Below, piece by piece: positions 47,639 to 56,655 of a stretch of DNA of 64,000 bases. This DNA comes from Caulobacter sp. UNC279MFTsu5.1 (GTDB lineage: Bacteria; Pseudomonadota; Alphaproteobacteria; Caulobacterales; Caulobacteraceae): the NCBI RefSeq assembly GCF_900114015.1, contig NZ_FORN01000003.1, forward strand, positions 1 through 64,000, read 5' to 3'. The stretch's first letter is position 1, and every line of letters begins with the position of its first letter. The translations under genes and the position numbers were made by a program. The notes beneath the pieces were generated by a model that worked only from the letters and a program-made list of their open reading frames with translations, searched no databases and was not told the origin of the DNA.

Positions 47639-48250
47639 CTATGGAACGGGTGGGGTGCGCGCCAGCATGCTCGTGACTTGCTTCGCCTCGATGTAGACGG
47701 GCGGCCGCAAGCCGTAGTTCAGGGCCACTTGATGGTTCCGCCCTGTCGCTAGCGCCGTTCGGCCGGGCATGGACAGCCAGTACCACCGTGTGTCGTTGTG
47801 CATGGCCTGATGCAGTCGAGCGCGGCTGGTGTAGAGCACCATGGCGTAGGGCTGTCCCGGATCCACCGGCAGCGTCGAGAACGTTATCTTGGTAGGGTCC
47901 GCCTTGAACGCGGCGAGCCCTTCCTTGTTGGTCAGTACATAGACCTTGGACCTCAGCAGCACCGTCTCGAAGGCTTGCGTGTGTTCCCGCGATGGATCCT
48001 TCGCCATGGCGACCATGGCCTCCTCGAGAGGATTGGTGGGCGTGATGAACGGCTGTTCGGTCAGGATGATCGCGTTGTAGGCCAGACCATATCGGCGACT
48101 TTCGGTGGTGCTCATCGCTTCGGGCGGCTTCATGCGATAGTCGCCTCGGGCGATGGCTGCTCGCGCATCCCGGCGAGCGACGCCTTCGGGGCGGGAGCAG
48201 GCGGAGACGAGGCCGGCCAGGGCTATCATCACTAGAAACCGACCGCGCAT
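47639..48250 (-). CDS. Lipoprotein with SseB-like domain
   Basis: 203 aa. Lipobox G-L-V-S-A-C (Cys18) after a short signal sequence. The mature part reads N-P-L-E-E-A-M-V-A-M...F-E-T-V-L-L-R-S-K-V-Y-V-L-T, then F-x-A-D-P-T and Y-A-M-V-L-Y-T-S-R-A-R-L, similar to the SseB N-terminal domain (named for enhanced serine sensitivity in E. coli). SseB is normally cytosolic, so a lipid-anchored form is unusual. Its stop lies 4 bp from the convergent thrC stop. The family call is by eye. Confidence 0.62.
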   Translation of the reverse strand: MRGRFLVMIALAGLVSACSRPEGVARRDARAAIARGDYRMKPPEAMSTTESRRYGLAYNAIILTEQPFITPTNPLEEAMVAMAKDPSREHTQAFETVLLRSKVYVLTNKEGLAAFKADPTKITFSTLPVDPGQPYAMVLYTSRARLHQAMHNDTRWYWLSMPGRTALATGRNHQVALNYGLRPPVYIEAKQVTSMLARTPPVP

Positions 48251-48360
48251 TCACGCTCCCTCGCCACGGAATTGAAGCTAGCCGGGCCCGACCGCCGGTT
48301 CCAGCCAAGGTCGACGAAAAGTTGACCCCTCGCGTCGCCCCGCGTATCGCCGGAGGCTTC

Positions 48361-49626
48361 ATGACAAACACCACCCTCCACACCCTCGAAAACGGCGTCC
48401 GCGTCGTCCATGACCCGATGCCGGGCCTGGAGACCATCGCGCTCTCCGTCGTCGCCGGGCGCGGCGCGGCCTATGAGGATCCGGCCCGGTCGGGCTGGTC
48501 GCACCTGCTGGAGCACATGGTGTTCAAGGGCGCGGGTCCGCGCAGCTCGCGCGACATCGTCGAGGTGATCGAGGCCCAGGGCGGCCAGATCAACGCCGCC
48601 ACCGGCTACGAGCGCACCAGCTTCCAGGTCCGCGCCCTGAAGGGCGGGCTGGACCTGGGCCTGTCGGTCCTGTCCGATCTCGTCCTGCGGCCCACCCTCG
48701 ACGAGGGGGATCTGGCCCGCGAGAAGCAGGTGGTGGCCCAGGAGATCGCCGAGGCCGCCGACGCCCCCGACGACTACGTGTTCGACCTGGTCCAGGCCGC
48801 CGCCTGGGGCGACCACCCGCTGGCCCGGCCGATCCTGGGCACGGTCGACAGCGTCAACGCCGCCACCGTCGAGGGGCTGTCGCACTGGCGCGGCCAGCTC
48901 TACGCCGCCGACCGGCTGATCGTCAGCGCCAGCGGCGCGGTCGAGCTGGACGAGGTGCTGGACCTGGCCCGCCGCGAGTTCGGGTCGATGCCGGCCGCCC
49001 CCGGGGCTTCGGCCTCCGACCCGGCCGGCTTCATCGGCGGCCGCAAGAGCCAGGCCCGCAAGCTGGAGCAGGCTCACCTGGTGTTCATGCTGCCGGCCGT
49101 CGGCGCCCGCGAGGACGACTATTTCGCCCTGCGGATCTTCGCCGAGGCCCTGGGCGGCGGGATGTCGTCGCGGCTGTTCCAGGAAGCCCGCGAGAAGCGG
49201 GGGCTGGCCTACAACATCGACGCCTATGCCGACACCTACGCCGACGCCGGGGCCCTGGGGGTCTATGCCGGCTGCGCGGCCGGCGACGCGGCCGAGACCG
49301 CCAAGGTCTGCGCCGAGCAGATCTTGCTGCTGGCCGCCCGGATCGAGGACGCCGAGCTGGCCCGCGCCAAGGCCCAGCTGAAGGCCCACATGTTCATGGC
49401 CCGCGAGCAGCCCCTGTCGCGCGCCGAGCAGGCGGCCGGCCAGGCCCTGATGTTCGACCGCCTCTACACCCCCGCCGAGCTGGCCCAGGCCGTCGACGCC
49501 GTGACCGTCGACGACCTGCAGCGCCTGGGCCGCGCGATCCTCGACCCCGCCAAGGCCGCCAGCGCCATCCTCGGCGCCAAGGCGGCGCTGAAGGCCGGCG
49601 AGGTGTTTGAGAAGGCGCTGGTGTAG
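48361..49626 (+). CDS. M16 family zinc peptidase (mitochondrial-processing-peptidase-like)
   Basis: 421 aa with the inverted zinc motif H-L-L-E-H at 48-52 and the downstream Glu in V-V-A-Q-E-I-A-E-A (about 128-131). Both the N-terminal catalytic and C-terminal M16_C domains are present. No signal peptide, so cytosolic, like the PqqL/MPP-beta relatives. GGAGG (48352-48356) precedes ATG 48361. Confidence 0.92.
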   Translation: MTNTTLHTLENGVRVVHDPMPGLETIALSVVAGRGAAYEDPARSGWSHLLEHMVFKGAGPRSSRDIVEVIEAQGGQINAATGYERTSFQVRALKGGLDLGLSVLSDLVLRPTLDEGDLAREKQVVAQEIAEAADAPDDYVFDLVQAAAWGDHPLARPILGTVDSVNAATVEGLSHWRGQLYAADRLIVSASGAVELDEVLDLARREFGSMPAAPGASASDPAGFIGGRKSQARKLEQAHLVFMLPAVGAREDDYFALRIFAEALGGGMSSRLFQEAREKRGLAYNIDAYADTYADAGALGVYAGCAAGDAAETAKVCAEQILLLAARIEDAELARAKAQLKAHMFMAREQPLSRAEQAAGQALMFDRLYTPAELAQAVDAVTVDDLQRLGRAILDPAKAASAILGAKAALKAGEVFEKALV

Positions 49627-49781
49627 GCGGCGGGCGACGCGCTGAAAACGGCTTTCGAGCCATCTCCGCGGTCGGGTCGCTAGCGGCTGGCCTATCGATC
49701 AATTGTCTGACAAGAATGAGGCACGCGTCCTGTAAACGCCGCCTCGGGTGCGGTGGCAGGGCGCAAAAAGGGGGAAGCGTC

Positions 49782-51878
49782 ATGCGGCATGGATCGAAAT
49801 CGCTCGGAACTGTTCTGTCCGGGCTGGCCGCCTTGACGCTGATCCTATGCGCGCCGCCCGCGTCCGCGCTGACTCCGGATGGTCCGGCGCCGAGCGCGTC
49901 CAAGGGCCTGTCCACCGCGACCTGGACGCCGGACAACGGCGACGGAACCTTCACCAATCCTTTGTTTTATGATGAGTTTTCGGATCCTGACCTGATCCGC
50001 GTCGGCGACTGGTTCTATCTGACCGGCACCACCATGCACACGATGCCGGGCCTGCCGATCCTGCGTTCGAAGGACCTGGTCAACTGGGAATTCGTCGCCT
50101 ACGCCCTGGACAAGCTCGACCTCGGCCCGGCCTACCGGTTGGAGGACGGGCAGAATATCTATGGTCAGGGTATTTGGGCGCCGTCCTTCCGTCACCATGA
50201 CGGCAAGTTTTACATCTTCTCGAACGTCAACCGTCAGATGACCCAGATGTTCACGGCCACCGATCCGAAGGGACCGTGGACGCGCACGCCGATGAAGCGC
50301 AGCTTTCATGACCTGTCCGTCCTGTTCGACGACGACGGCAAGGCCTATGTCGTCTGGGGTCACCAGGGGATGCACCTGGCCCAGCTGACGGACGATCTGA
50401 CCGACATCGTCCCGGGCACCGAGCGCGTCCTGTTCGCCGACGACGCCGGGATGGGCGAGGGCGCGCACTTCTACAAGATCGACGGCAAGTACTACATCAT
50501 CAGCGCCGAATATGCCGGCGGCTTTCGCATGCCGGCGGCGCGGGCGGACCATGTGCTGGGCCCCTACGAGGTCAATCGAGCGATCAGCCTGCACGAGGAC
50601 TTCGGCATGGCGTCGAGCAAGCGCACCGGTTCGCCCAAGCCGCCGTTCACGTTCTGGGGACCCGACCCCGCCGCCAAACATAGCCTGGCGCTGCACCAGG
50701 GCGGCGTCATCCAGACGCCCGCCGGCGAATGGTGGGGCTTTTCCATGATGGATTTCAATTCCGTCGGTCGCCTGCTCAGCCTGTCTCCGATCACCTGGAA
50801 GGACGGCTGGCCCTATTTCGGACTGCCGGGCAACCTGACGCGCACGCCGCGGACCTGGGTGAAGCCGAAGACCGCCACGCCGCAGGCCGTGCGCACGCCC
50901 TTCCGGCGCAGCGATGATTTCTCGGCGCCGAAGCTCCAGCCCCTATGGCAGTGGAACCATGTCCCGGTCGACGACAAGTGGTCGTTGTCGGAGCGGCCGG
51001 GTTTCCTGCGGCTTCACGCGCTGCCGGCGACCACGTTCTACGACGCGCGCAACACCCTGACGCAGCGGGCGATCGGGCCGATGTCGACGCCGACCGTCCT
51101 GCTCGACGCGTCGAATCTGAAGCCGGGCGACACGGCCGGCCTGGGCCTGCTCAATCTGCCCTATGCGACCTTGGGCGTCGAAAAGCGCGCCGACGGGCTC
51201 GACCTCGTCCTTTATGACCAGCGCTCCGACAAGACGGTGCGGGTGAAGATGGCTGGGACGCGCGTCTGGCTGCGGGCCGACTGCGATTTTCTCACCGAAC
51301 GGGCGCGCTTCAGTTATTCGTTCGACGGCGTCGCCTTCACCCCGATCGGCGGCGAGGTCGAGCTGTTCTACCAGACCTTCACCTTCCAGGGGGTTCGCTA
51401 CGGATTGTTCAGCTACAACACTACCGGCGCCGAGGGCGGTTTCGCCGATTTCGATAGTATCGACGTCCATCAGCCGCACACCCACGGCCTGATGCGGCCC
51501 ATTCCCTATGGCCGATCGATCCGGTTGACGTCGTTTCACGCGACGACCGGACTGGCGGCCGGCGGTGGGCAAAGCCTGGCTTCGGGCGTTCCGACGCGGT
51601 TCGAGATCGTCGACCGCCGGCTGGGCCGCGTCGCCCTGCGGTCGGGCGGACGCTATGTCACGGTCGGCGCGGAGGGAGCGGTGACGCTCGTGGCCGGCCG
51701 GTCCGGCACGGCGCAAGACTTCCAGTGGATTGAAACGCCGACGGGCGAGCTGGTGCTGATGTCATTGGCCACCAACCGCTTCCTGCGCATCGATCCGAAG
51801 ACCGGGGACATTCGGGCCGACAGTCCCGGCCCCATGCCGGACAACAGCGACGGCGCGCGCTTCATCTGGTCGGAATAA
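49782..51878 (+). CDS. Secreted glycoside hydrolase family 43 enzyme with C-terminal beta-trefoil-like domain
   Basis: 698 aa. Signal peptide 1-29 (P-P-A-S-A). GH43 beta-propeller about 55-350: catalytic base D68 in F-S-D-P-D, the Asp in L-F-D-D-D-G-K, and the general acid Glu in G-M-G-E-G-A-H-F. A beta-sandwich (GH43_C2/DUF1349-like, about 375-560) follows, then a fascin/trefoil-like tail (about 570-698). It likely cleaves xylo- or arabino-oligosaccharides from plant hemicellulose. GGGGAAG lies 5 nt before the ATG. Weaker GC bias than its neighbours. Confidence 0.87.
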   Translation: MRHGSKSLGTVLSGLAALTLILCAPPASALTPDGPAPSASKGLSTATWTPDNGDGTFTNPLFYDEFSDPDLIRVGDWFYLTGTTMHTMPGLPILRSKDLVNWEFVAYALDKLDLGPAYRLEDGQNIYGQGIWAPSFRHHDGKFYIFSNVNRQMTQMFTATDPKGPWTRTPMKRSFHDLSVLFDDDGKAYVVWGHQGMHLAQLTDDLTDIVPGTERVLFADDAGMGEGAHFYKIDGKYYIISAEYAGGFRMPAARADHVLGPYEVNRAISLHEDFGMASSKRTGSPKPPFTFWGPDPAAKHSLALHQGGVIQTPAGEWWGFSMMDFNSVGRLLSLSPITWKDGWPYFGLPGNLTRTPRTWVKPKTATPQAVRTPFRRSDDFSAPKLQPLWQWNHVPVDDKWSLSERPGFLRLHALPATTFYDARNTLTQRAIGPMSTPTVLLDASNLKPGDTAGLGLLNLPYATLGVEKRADGLDLVLYDQRSDKTVRVKMAGTRVWLRADCDFLTERARFSYSFDGVAFTPIGGEVELFYQTFTFQGVRYGLFSYNTTGAEGGFADFDSIDVHQPHTHGLMRPIPYGRSIRLTSFHATTGLAAGGGQSLASGVPTRFEIVDRRLGRVALRSGGRYVTVGAEGAVTLVAGRSGTAQDFQWIETPTGELVLMSLATNRFLRIDPKTGDIRADSPGPMPDNSDGARFIWSE

Positions 51879-51900
51879 GGGGACGGCCGCACGCCCGAAC

Positions 51901-53136
51901 TCAGGGCGCCAGCGCCGCTCCACGGTCGCCGTCCTTCAGCTGCAGCCAGTCGGTGAACGGCAGGTGGTAGTAGAGGTCGAAGACCTCGGCCTGCAGCTTG
52001 AAGGGCAGGCTGGCCTCGCTGTTCCACAGCATCACCACGCCGGTCTTGGTGGCCGGGTCGAACATCATGGTCGAACGATAGCCGTCCACCGCCCCGCTGT
52101 GGCCGACCAGGCGGTGGCCCTTGTAGCCGAAGCTGCGCATGCCCAGGCCGTAGCCCGGGCGCTCCAGCGACCGGCCCAGGGGCGAGTTGCCATAGGGACG
52201 TCCGGTGTTGACGCGCGGACGCTGGATGTCCGCCAGCAGCGGGGCCGGCAGGACGGCGGGCGCCTGGCCCATCTGGGCCTGCATCCATCGCGCCAGGTCG
52301 ACGATGTTGGAATTGACCCCGGCCGCGGCGGGGATCCGGTAATAGGCGTCGACCAGCGGCAGGGCGCGGCCGCCGCGGGATGGGCGCGCCCAATGCTTGG
52401 CGTCGCGCAGGCCGTCGACGCCGATCGTGGCGCTGGCCATGCCCAGGGGCAGGAACAGCCGCTGGCGGACCTGGTCCACGTACGAACGGTGCGTGGCGGT
52501 CTCCACCACCTCGCGGATCGTGTCGTAGGCGACGTTCTGGTAGGTGTGGCAGGTCGCCGGCGGGCACTGGGGGGGCACGGTCGCCAGGCTCTGGCGGATC
52601 ATCTTCGGATCGCGACCGCCCTCCAGCCAGCCGTCATAGGCGTTGCGGGGCAGGCCCGTGCGCTGGGACAGCAGCTGCGCGACCGTCAGGCTGTTCTGGG
52701 CGTCGCCGGGCAGGCGCAGGCTGGTGCCGAACTTGCCCAGCGGGTCGTCCAGCGAGAACGCTCCGTCCCGCGCCAGGCGGGCGCCCAGCGTGCCGGCCAC
52801 CGTCTTGGACAGCGACGCCCAGCGGAAGACCGTGCCGGCCTCGATCTTCTCGCCGTCCCGCGGCGAGGTGAGGCCGTAGCCCCGTACGAACGACAGGCGG
52901 CCGTTCTCGACCACGGCGATCGCCAGGCCTTCCATCGACCGGTCGGCCATCATCGCCTGGATGCGGGCGTCCAGGGCGCGATAGTCGATCTGGCCCCGCC
53001 AGTCCTTCGGCGCGAGCGGCAAGACGGGCGGCAAGGTGATGGACGTCGCCGGGGCGGCGGCGATCTCGCTGGTCTTCGCCGGCCGCCCATGATGGCGCGC
53101 CGCCCAGCCGAGCGCGCCCAGGCCCGCCGCCAGCAC
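51901..53136 (-). CDS. Serine beta-lactamase-fold hydrolase (class C/esterase-like)
   Basis: 411 aa with S-L-S-K (the SxxK nucleophile motif, about 108-111), Y-Q-N (the YxN motif) and H-S-G (the KTG equivalent). Such proteins are esterases, DD-peptidases or lactamases; which is unclear. The annotated GTG (53134-53136) falls inside a hydrophobic segment that continues upstream in frame (R-I-A-A-A-L before it), so the true N-terminus may be at or near a CTG at 53212-53214, giving a membrane-anchored protein. It is convergent with the GH43 gene. Confidence 0.8.
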   Translation of the reverse strand: MLAAGLGALGWAARHHGRPAKTSEIAAAPATSITLPPVLPLAPKDWRGQIDYRALDARIQAMMADRSMEGLAIAVVENGRLSFVRGYGLTSPRDGEKIEAGTVFRWASLSKTVAGTLGARLARDGAFSLDDPLGKFGTSLRLPGDAQNSLTVAQLLSQRTGLPRNAYDGWLEGGRDPKMIRQSLATVPPQCPPATCHTYQNVAYDTIREVVETATHRSYVDQVRQRLFLPLGMASATIGVDGLRDAKHWARPSRGGRALPLVDAYYRIPAAAGVNSNIVDLARWMQAQMGQAPAVLPAPLLADIQRPRVNTGRPYGNSPLGRSLERPGYGLGMRSFGYKGHRLVGHSGAVDGYRSTMMFDPATKTGVVMLWNSEASLPFKLQAEVFDLYYHLPFTDWLQLKDGDRGAALAP

Positions 53137-53441
53137 GAGCGCCGCCGCGATCCGCCAGCCCCGCCGGGGACGGCGGGCGAAGGTGTTGTGCCGGGTCCTG
53201 TAGAACTTGGTCAGTCGCCTGTTCCGCCGAAAACCGTCGCGCTGACGACACGACGTCGGCGGGAGGCCGGCGTCGCGCGGCGTCGAATCCGCGTCGCTCG
53301 AGTCAGGAACGCCGTGTCGTACGCTTTTGCGGCGGCGGCAAGGCGCCTCGGCCCGGCGTCGCCCTCGAAAGGCGGGGCGCGCCCCTATTGCCTCGAACGC
53401 CCTGACGCTCGAAGGTGCGCGCCTGAACGAGAACCTTCCGC
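53137..53441. other. Gap between divergent hydrolase and acetyltransferase genes
   Basis: About 300 bp. The first 80 bp probably code the N-terminus of the hydrolase (see that entry). The remainder presumably holds promoters. No repeat or hairpin of note. Confidence 0.4.
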
Positions 53442-54020
53442 TTGACCGCTTTCCTCCGCCTCTTCCAGACCGATCCCGGTCCGCGCCTCGAAGGCCAGAC
53501 GGTGTTCCTGCGCCTGCCGCGCCTGCACGACTACAAGCCGTGGGCCGAGCTGCGCGCCCAGTCGGCCGCCTTCCTCCAGCCCTGGGAGCCGACCTGGCCC
53601 GAGGACGATCTGACCCGCCAGGCGTTCCGCGCCCGGCTCAACGCCTACGCCCGCGAGTTGGAGGTTGGGGAGGCGTTTCCGTTCTTCATGTTCCGCCGCG
53701 ACAATGGGACGCTGATCGGCGGGGTGCGGCTGTTCCATATCCGCCGCGGCGTCGCCCAGAGCGGGGTGATGGGCTACTGGATCGGCCAGCCCCATGCCGG
53801 TCAAGGCTATATGAAGGACGGAGTCCGGGCGGCGATCGACTTCGCGTTCGGCGAACTGGGCCTACATCGGCTGGAGGCCGCCTGCATGCCGGAAAACGAA
53901 CCTTCGGCCGCCGTCCTGCTGAAATCGGGCTTCCGGGAAGAGGGATACGCCCCCGCTTATCTGAAAATTAACGGCGAGTGGCGAGATCATCGTCTGTTCG
54001 GGATGGTCGCGCCGGGTTAG
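53442..54020 (+). CDS. GNAT acetyltransferase, RimJ/RimL-like
   Basis: 192 aa with the RimJ-type fold: V-F-L-R-L-P-R-L-x-D-Y, W-x-P-T-W at about 48-52, G-Y-W-I-G-Q-P-H-A-G-Q-G-Y-M (acetyl-CoA loop) and E-N-E-P-S-A-A-V-L-L-K-S-G-F. Likely N-terminal or ribosomal-protein acetylation, by family. The start is a TTG (53442) with no clear SD. It is followed by pdeA 43 bp later. Confidence 0.88.
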   Translation: MTAFLRLFQTDPGPRLEGQTVFLRLPRLHDYKPWAELRAQSAAFLQPWEPTWPEDDLTRQAFRARLNAYARELEVGEAFPFFMFRRDNGTLIGGVRLFHIRRGVAQSGVMGYWIGQPHAGQGYMKDGVRAAIDFAFGELGLHRLEAACMPENEPSAAVLLKSGFREEGYAPAYLKINGEWRDHRLFGMVAPG

Positions 54021-54063
54021 CGCGCTCGCTCGGGCGTTGTGCCTTTGGGCGCGGGATCAAGGC

Positions 54064-55731
54064 ATGTCGTTCAAGATCAGTCAGCGACGCGTATGGGACG
54101 CCACGGCCACGCTCGAGGCCCTGGGCGCCGCCGAGGTCGCGCTGTGGCTCTGGGAGCCCGAGGCCGATCGCCTGCGCATCAACGGGGCTTCGCGCGCTTT
54201 GGGACTGGGGCCGCTGGCCCCCGATTGCTCCTCCGCCGCCTTCCGCGCCCTGACCCTGCCCCAGGATCGCGCCCAGGCCGAGGACGTCCTCAAGGTCCGC
54301 CCGCCGGGCAGCGAGATCGTCGCCCGCCTGCGCATGCGCGGCGGCGAGATCTGCATCTGGCGCGGGACATGGCTGGAGGACGGGGTGCGCGCCGCCGGCG
54401 TCATCGCCCCCGAGGTCAAGTTCGCCGCCTCCGAACGTGACACCCTGACCGGCCTGCTGGATCGCAAGAGCTTCATCGCCCGGGCCCGCGAGCGGCTGGC
54501 CAAGAGCGGCGTGCACGAGCTGGTCGTCGCCGACGTCGACCGCCTGCGCCGCCTGAACGAGGCCCTGGGCCACGAGCGCGCCGACCTGGTGCTGGCCGCC
54601 CTGGGCTCGCGCCTGGCCGCCGCCTTCCCGTCCGAGGCCCTGCTGGGCCGGATCGGGGAGGACGAGTTCGCGGTGCTGTGCGACCCGGCCGGCTTCGAGC
54701 CCGCCGAGCTGCTGCGCAAGGCCCTGGAGCGGCCCTTGCGGGTGGCCGGCTTCGATATCCATCCGACCCTGTCGATCGGCGCGGTCTCGGCCGAGGGCGG
54801 CGAGGACGCGCCCGAGGCGGCCGAACTGCTGCGCCGCGCCGAACTGGCCGTCGAGGCCGCCGCCGCCAACGGCCGCGGAAGCGCCGCCGCCTACGGCCGC
54901 TCGATGGAGACCGACGGCCTGTCGCGCCTGGCCCTGGAGGCCGATCTGCGCGGCGCCATCGGCCGCGGCGAGATCACCCCCTTCTTCCAGCCCGTGGTGC
55001 GGCTGTCGACCGGCGCCCTGTCGGGCTTCGAAGCGCTGGCCCGCTGGATCCATCCTCGCCGCGGCATGCTGCCGCCCGACGAGTTCCTCCCGCTGGTGGA
55101 GGAGATGGGCCTGATGAGCGAGCTGGGCGAGCACATGATGCGCACCTCGGCCCGCCAGCTGGCCGCCTGGCGCCGCTCGCACCCGGCCGTCGGCGCCCTG
55201 ACCGTCAGCGTCAACCTGTCGACCGGCGAGATCGACCGCCCCGGCCTGGTCCACGACGTGCGCCAGGTGCTGCAGGAGCACGCCCTGCCGCGCGGGGCCC
55301 TGAAGCTGGAAGTCACCGAAAGCGACATCATGCGCGATCCCGAGCGGGCCGCCGTGATCCTGGCGACCCTGCGCGAGGCCGGCGCCGGCCTGGCCCTGGA
55401 CGACTTCGGCACCGGCTTCTCGTCGCTGTCGTATCTGACCCGCCTGCCGTTCGACACGCTGAAGATCGACCGCTATTTCGTGCGGACCATGGGCAGCAAC
55501 GCCGGCTCGGCCAAGATCGTCCGCTCGGTGGTCAAGCTGGGCCAGGACCTGGACTTGGAAGTCGTCGCCGAGGGCGTCGAGAACGCCGAGATGGCCCGCG
55601 CCCTGCAGGCCCTGGGCTGCGACTACGGCCAGGGCTTCGGCTACGCCCCGGCCCTGTCGCCGCAGGAGGCCGAGGTCTATCTGAACGAGGCCTATGTCGA
55701 CGGCGCCGCGCCGGTGAAGGCGCGCGGCTGA
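54064..55731 (+). CDS. pdeA: Cyclic di-GMP phosphodiesterase PdeA (PAS-GGDEF-EAL)
   Basis: 555 aa. N-terminal PAS-like region (1-120); a degenerate GGDEF domain (about 130-285) with GEDEF near 198-202; and an intact EAL domain (about 300-545) with F-E-A-L-A-R-W, N-L-S, E-S-D-I-M, D-D-F-G-T-G, K-I-D-R and A-E-G-V-E. Architecture and motif match Caulobacter crescentus PdeA, whose GEDEF domain binds GTP and activates hydrolysis of c-di-GMP. The protein ends in Arg-Gly, as does PdeA, where the C-terminus is a ClpXP degradation signal. Its last 40 bp overlap the convergent LprI-like gene. Confidence 0.93.
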   Translation: MSFKISQRRVWDATATLEALGAAEVALWLWEPEADRLRINGASRALGLGPLAPDCSSAAFRALTLPQDRAQAEDVLKVRPPGSEIVARLRMRGGEICIWRGTWLEDGVRAAGVIAPEVKFAASERDTLTGLLDRKSFIARARERLAKSGVHELVVADVDRLRRLNEALGHERADLVLAALGSRLAAAFPSEALLGRIGEDEFAVLCDPAGFEPAELLRKALERPLRVAGFDIHPTLSIGAVSAEGGEDAPEAAELLRRAELAVEAAAANGRGSAAAYGRSMETDGLSRLALEADLRGAIGRGEITPFFQPVVRLSTGALSGFEALARWIHPRRGMLPPDEFLPLVEEMGLMSELGEHMMRTSARQLAAWRRSHPAVGALTVSVNLSTGEIDRPGLVHDVRQVLQEHALPRGALKLEVTESDIMRDPERAAVILATLREAGAGLALDDFGTGFSSLSYLTRLPFDTLKIDRYFVRTMGSNAGSAKIVRSVVKLGQDLDLEVVAEGVENAEMARALQALGCDYGQGFGYAPALSPQEAEVYLNEAYVDGAAPVKARG

Positions 55732-56402
55732 TCGTCCAGGGTCTCCTCCGGTGACGGAGGGGCCTGGACCGCATCGTCGCGATGGCTCAGCGCCGCCGCC
55801 GCCGCCCGCAGGCGGCGCGTCCGGTCCTGGTAGGCCGCCAGCAGATCCTCGGGCGAGGACCGCGCCGCTTCCTCGCGGGTCAGCATCCAGCGCGCCTGCG
55901 ACCGTCCCAGGACGGCTTGCGACGCGCCGGCCGCCAGCACCGCCTCGTAGGCCTCCGAGGCCTGCTGGTCGGCGGCGGCCAGCACCGGATCGACGCAGAC
56001 CATCTGGGTGGCCAGGCCCGGCGCCTCGCGGCAGGCGGCGGCCTGCTCGGCCGCCGTCTTCGGATCGGCCAGCGGCGTGGCGGCCACCGGCGCGGTGAGG
56101 GCGGTGGGCAGCACGGCCCAGGTCTCGGGCCGGGCGGCGACGGGGACCGGCGGGGCCACGACGATCTTCAGGCGCGGGGCGGCCGTCGCCGGCGGATCCG
56201 GTTCGAAGCGCTCGGGCGGGGCGACGGACGGGACGGGAACCGCGGCGTCGCGCACGCCGCTGAGCATCAGCTGCATACCGAACAGCCCCAGCAGGACGGC
56301 GATCGACAGGCCGAGCACCGGCGCTGGACGCCGTGCCGGCGGCGCACGGCGCCGCTGGGCCCAGTGTTCTTCGGGGGGAGATATCACGCGCAGGGAGGTC
56401 AT
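55692..56402 (-). CDS. Membrane-anchored LprI-like protein
   Basis: 236 aa: Arg-rich cytosolic start, one TM helix (about 28-48), a Pro/Ala-rich periplasmic linker, then about 75 residues with a Cys pair (A-A-C-R-E-A-P... M-V-C-V-D-P-V-L-A-A-A-D) followed by a helix Y-E-A-V-L and R-W-M-L-T-R-E, as in LprI/lysozyme-inhibitor-type domains. Function unknown. Convergent with pdeA, overlapping it by 40 bp. Confidence 0.68.
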   Translation of the reverse strand: MTSLRVISPPEEHWAQRRRAPPARRPAPVLGLSIAVLLGLFGMQLMLSGVRDAAVPVPSVAPPERFEPDPPATAAPRLKIVVAPPVPVAARPETWAVLPTALTAPVAATPLADPKTAAEQAAACREAPGLATQMVCVDPVLAAADQQASEAYEAVLAAGASQAVLGRSQARWMLTREEAARSSPEDLLAAYQDRTRRLRAAAAALSHRDDAVQAPPSPEETLDDQPRAFTGAAPST

Positions 56403-56620
56403 CGTGCACGACCCAAGGCCGTGTGCCCGCGCGATGCGAACAGCCGACCTAATCCCAGCCCCTCAATGAAAGGCCCGTATTTCGAGGAAGGCAAGGACTG
56501 TCTTGAGGGTTCGAGAGGATAAGCGCGCCGGCGGTCGCGCGGAGGCCGGCCAGCCGGCGCAAGGCGCGGAAAATGGCGGCGGATCTTCCGAAAAAATCAT
56601 GTAAAGCCAAAGATATAGAT

Positions 56621-56652
56621 CAAGTCGCGCGACCCCCGCGTCGCGCGACTTG
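56621..56652 (-). terminator. Perfect 13-bp hairpin after the slipin gene
   Basis: CAAGTCGCGCGAC (56621-56633), 6-nt loop, GTCGCGCGACTTG (56640-56652), starting 3 bp after the stop codon. On the minus strand it is followed by a T-rich but interrupted stretch (ATCTATATCTTT). Confidence 0.75.
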
Positions 56653-56655
56653 CCG

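Noticed and set aside
53968..56409. 813-codon minus-strand frame opposite pdeA
   Set aside because: Shadow frame; pdeA and the LprI-like gene explain the region.
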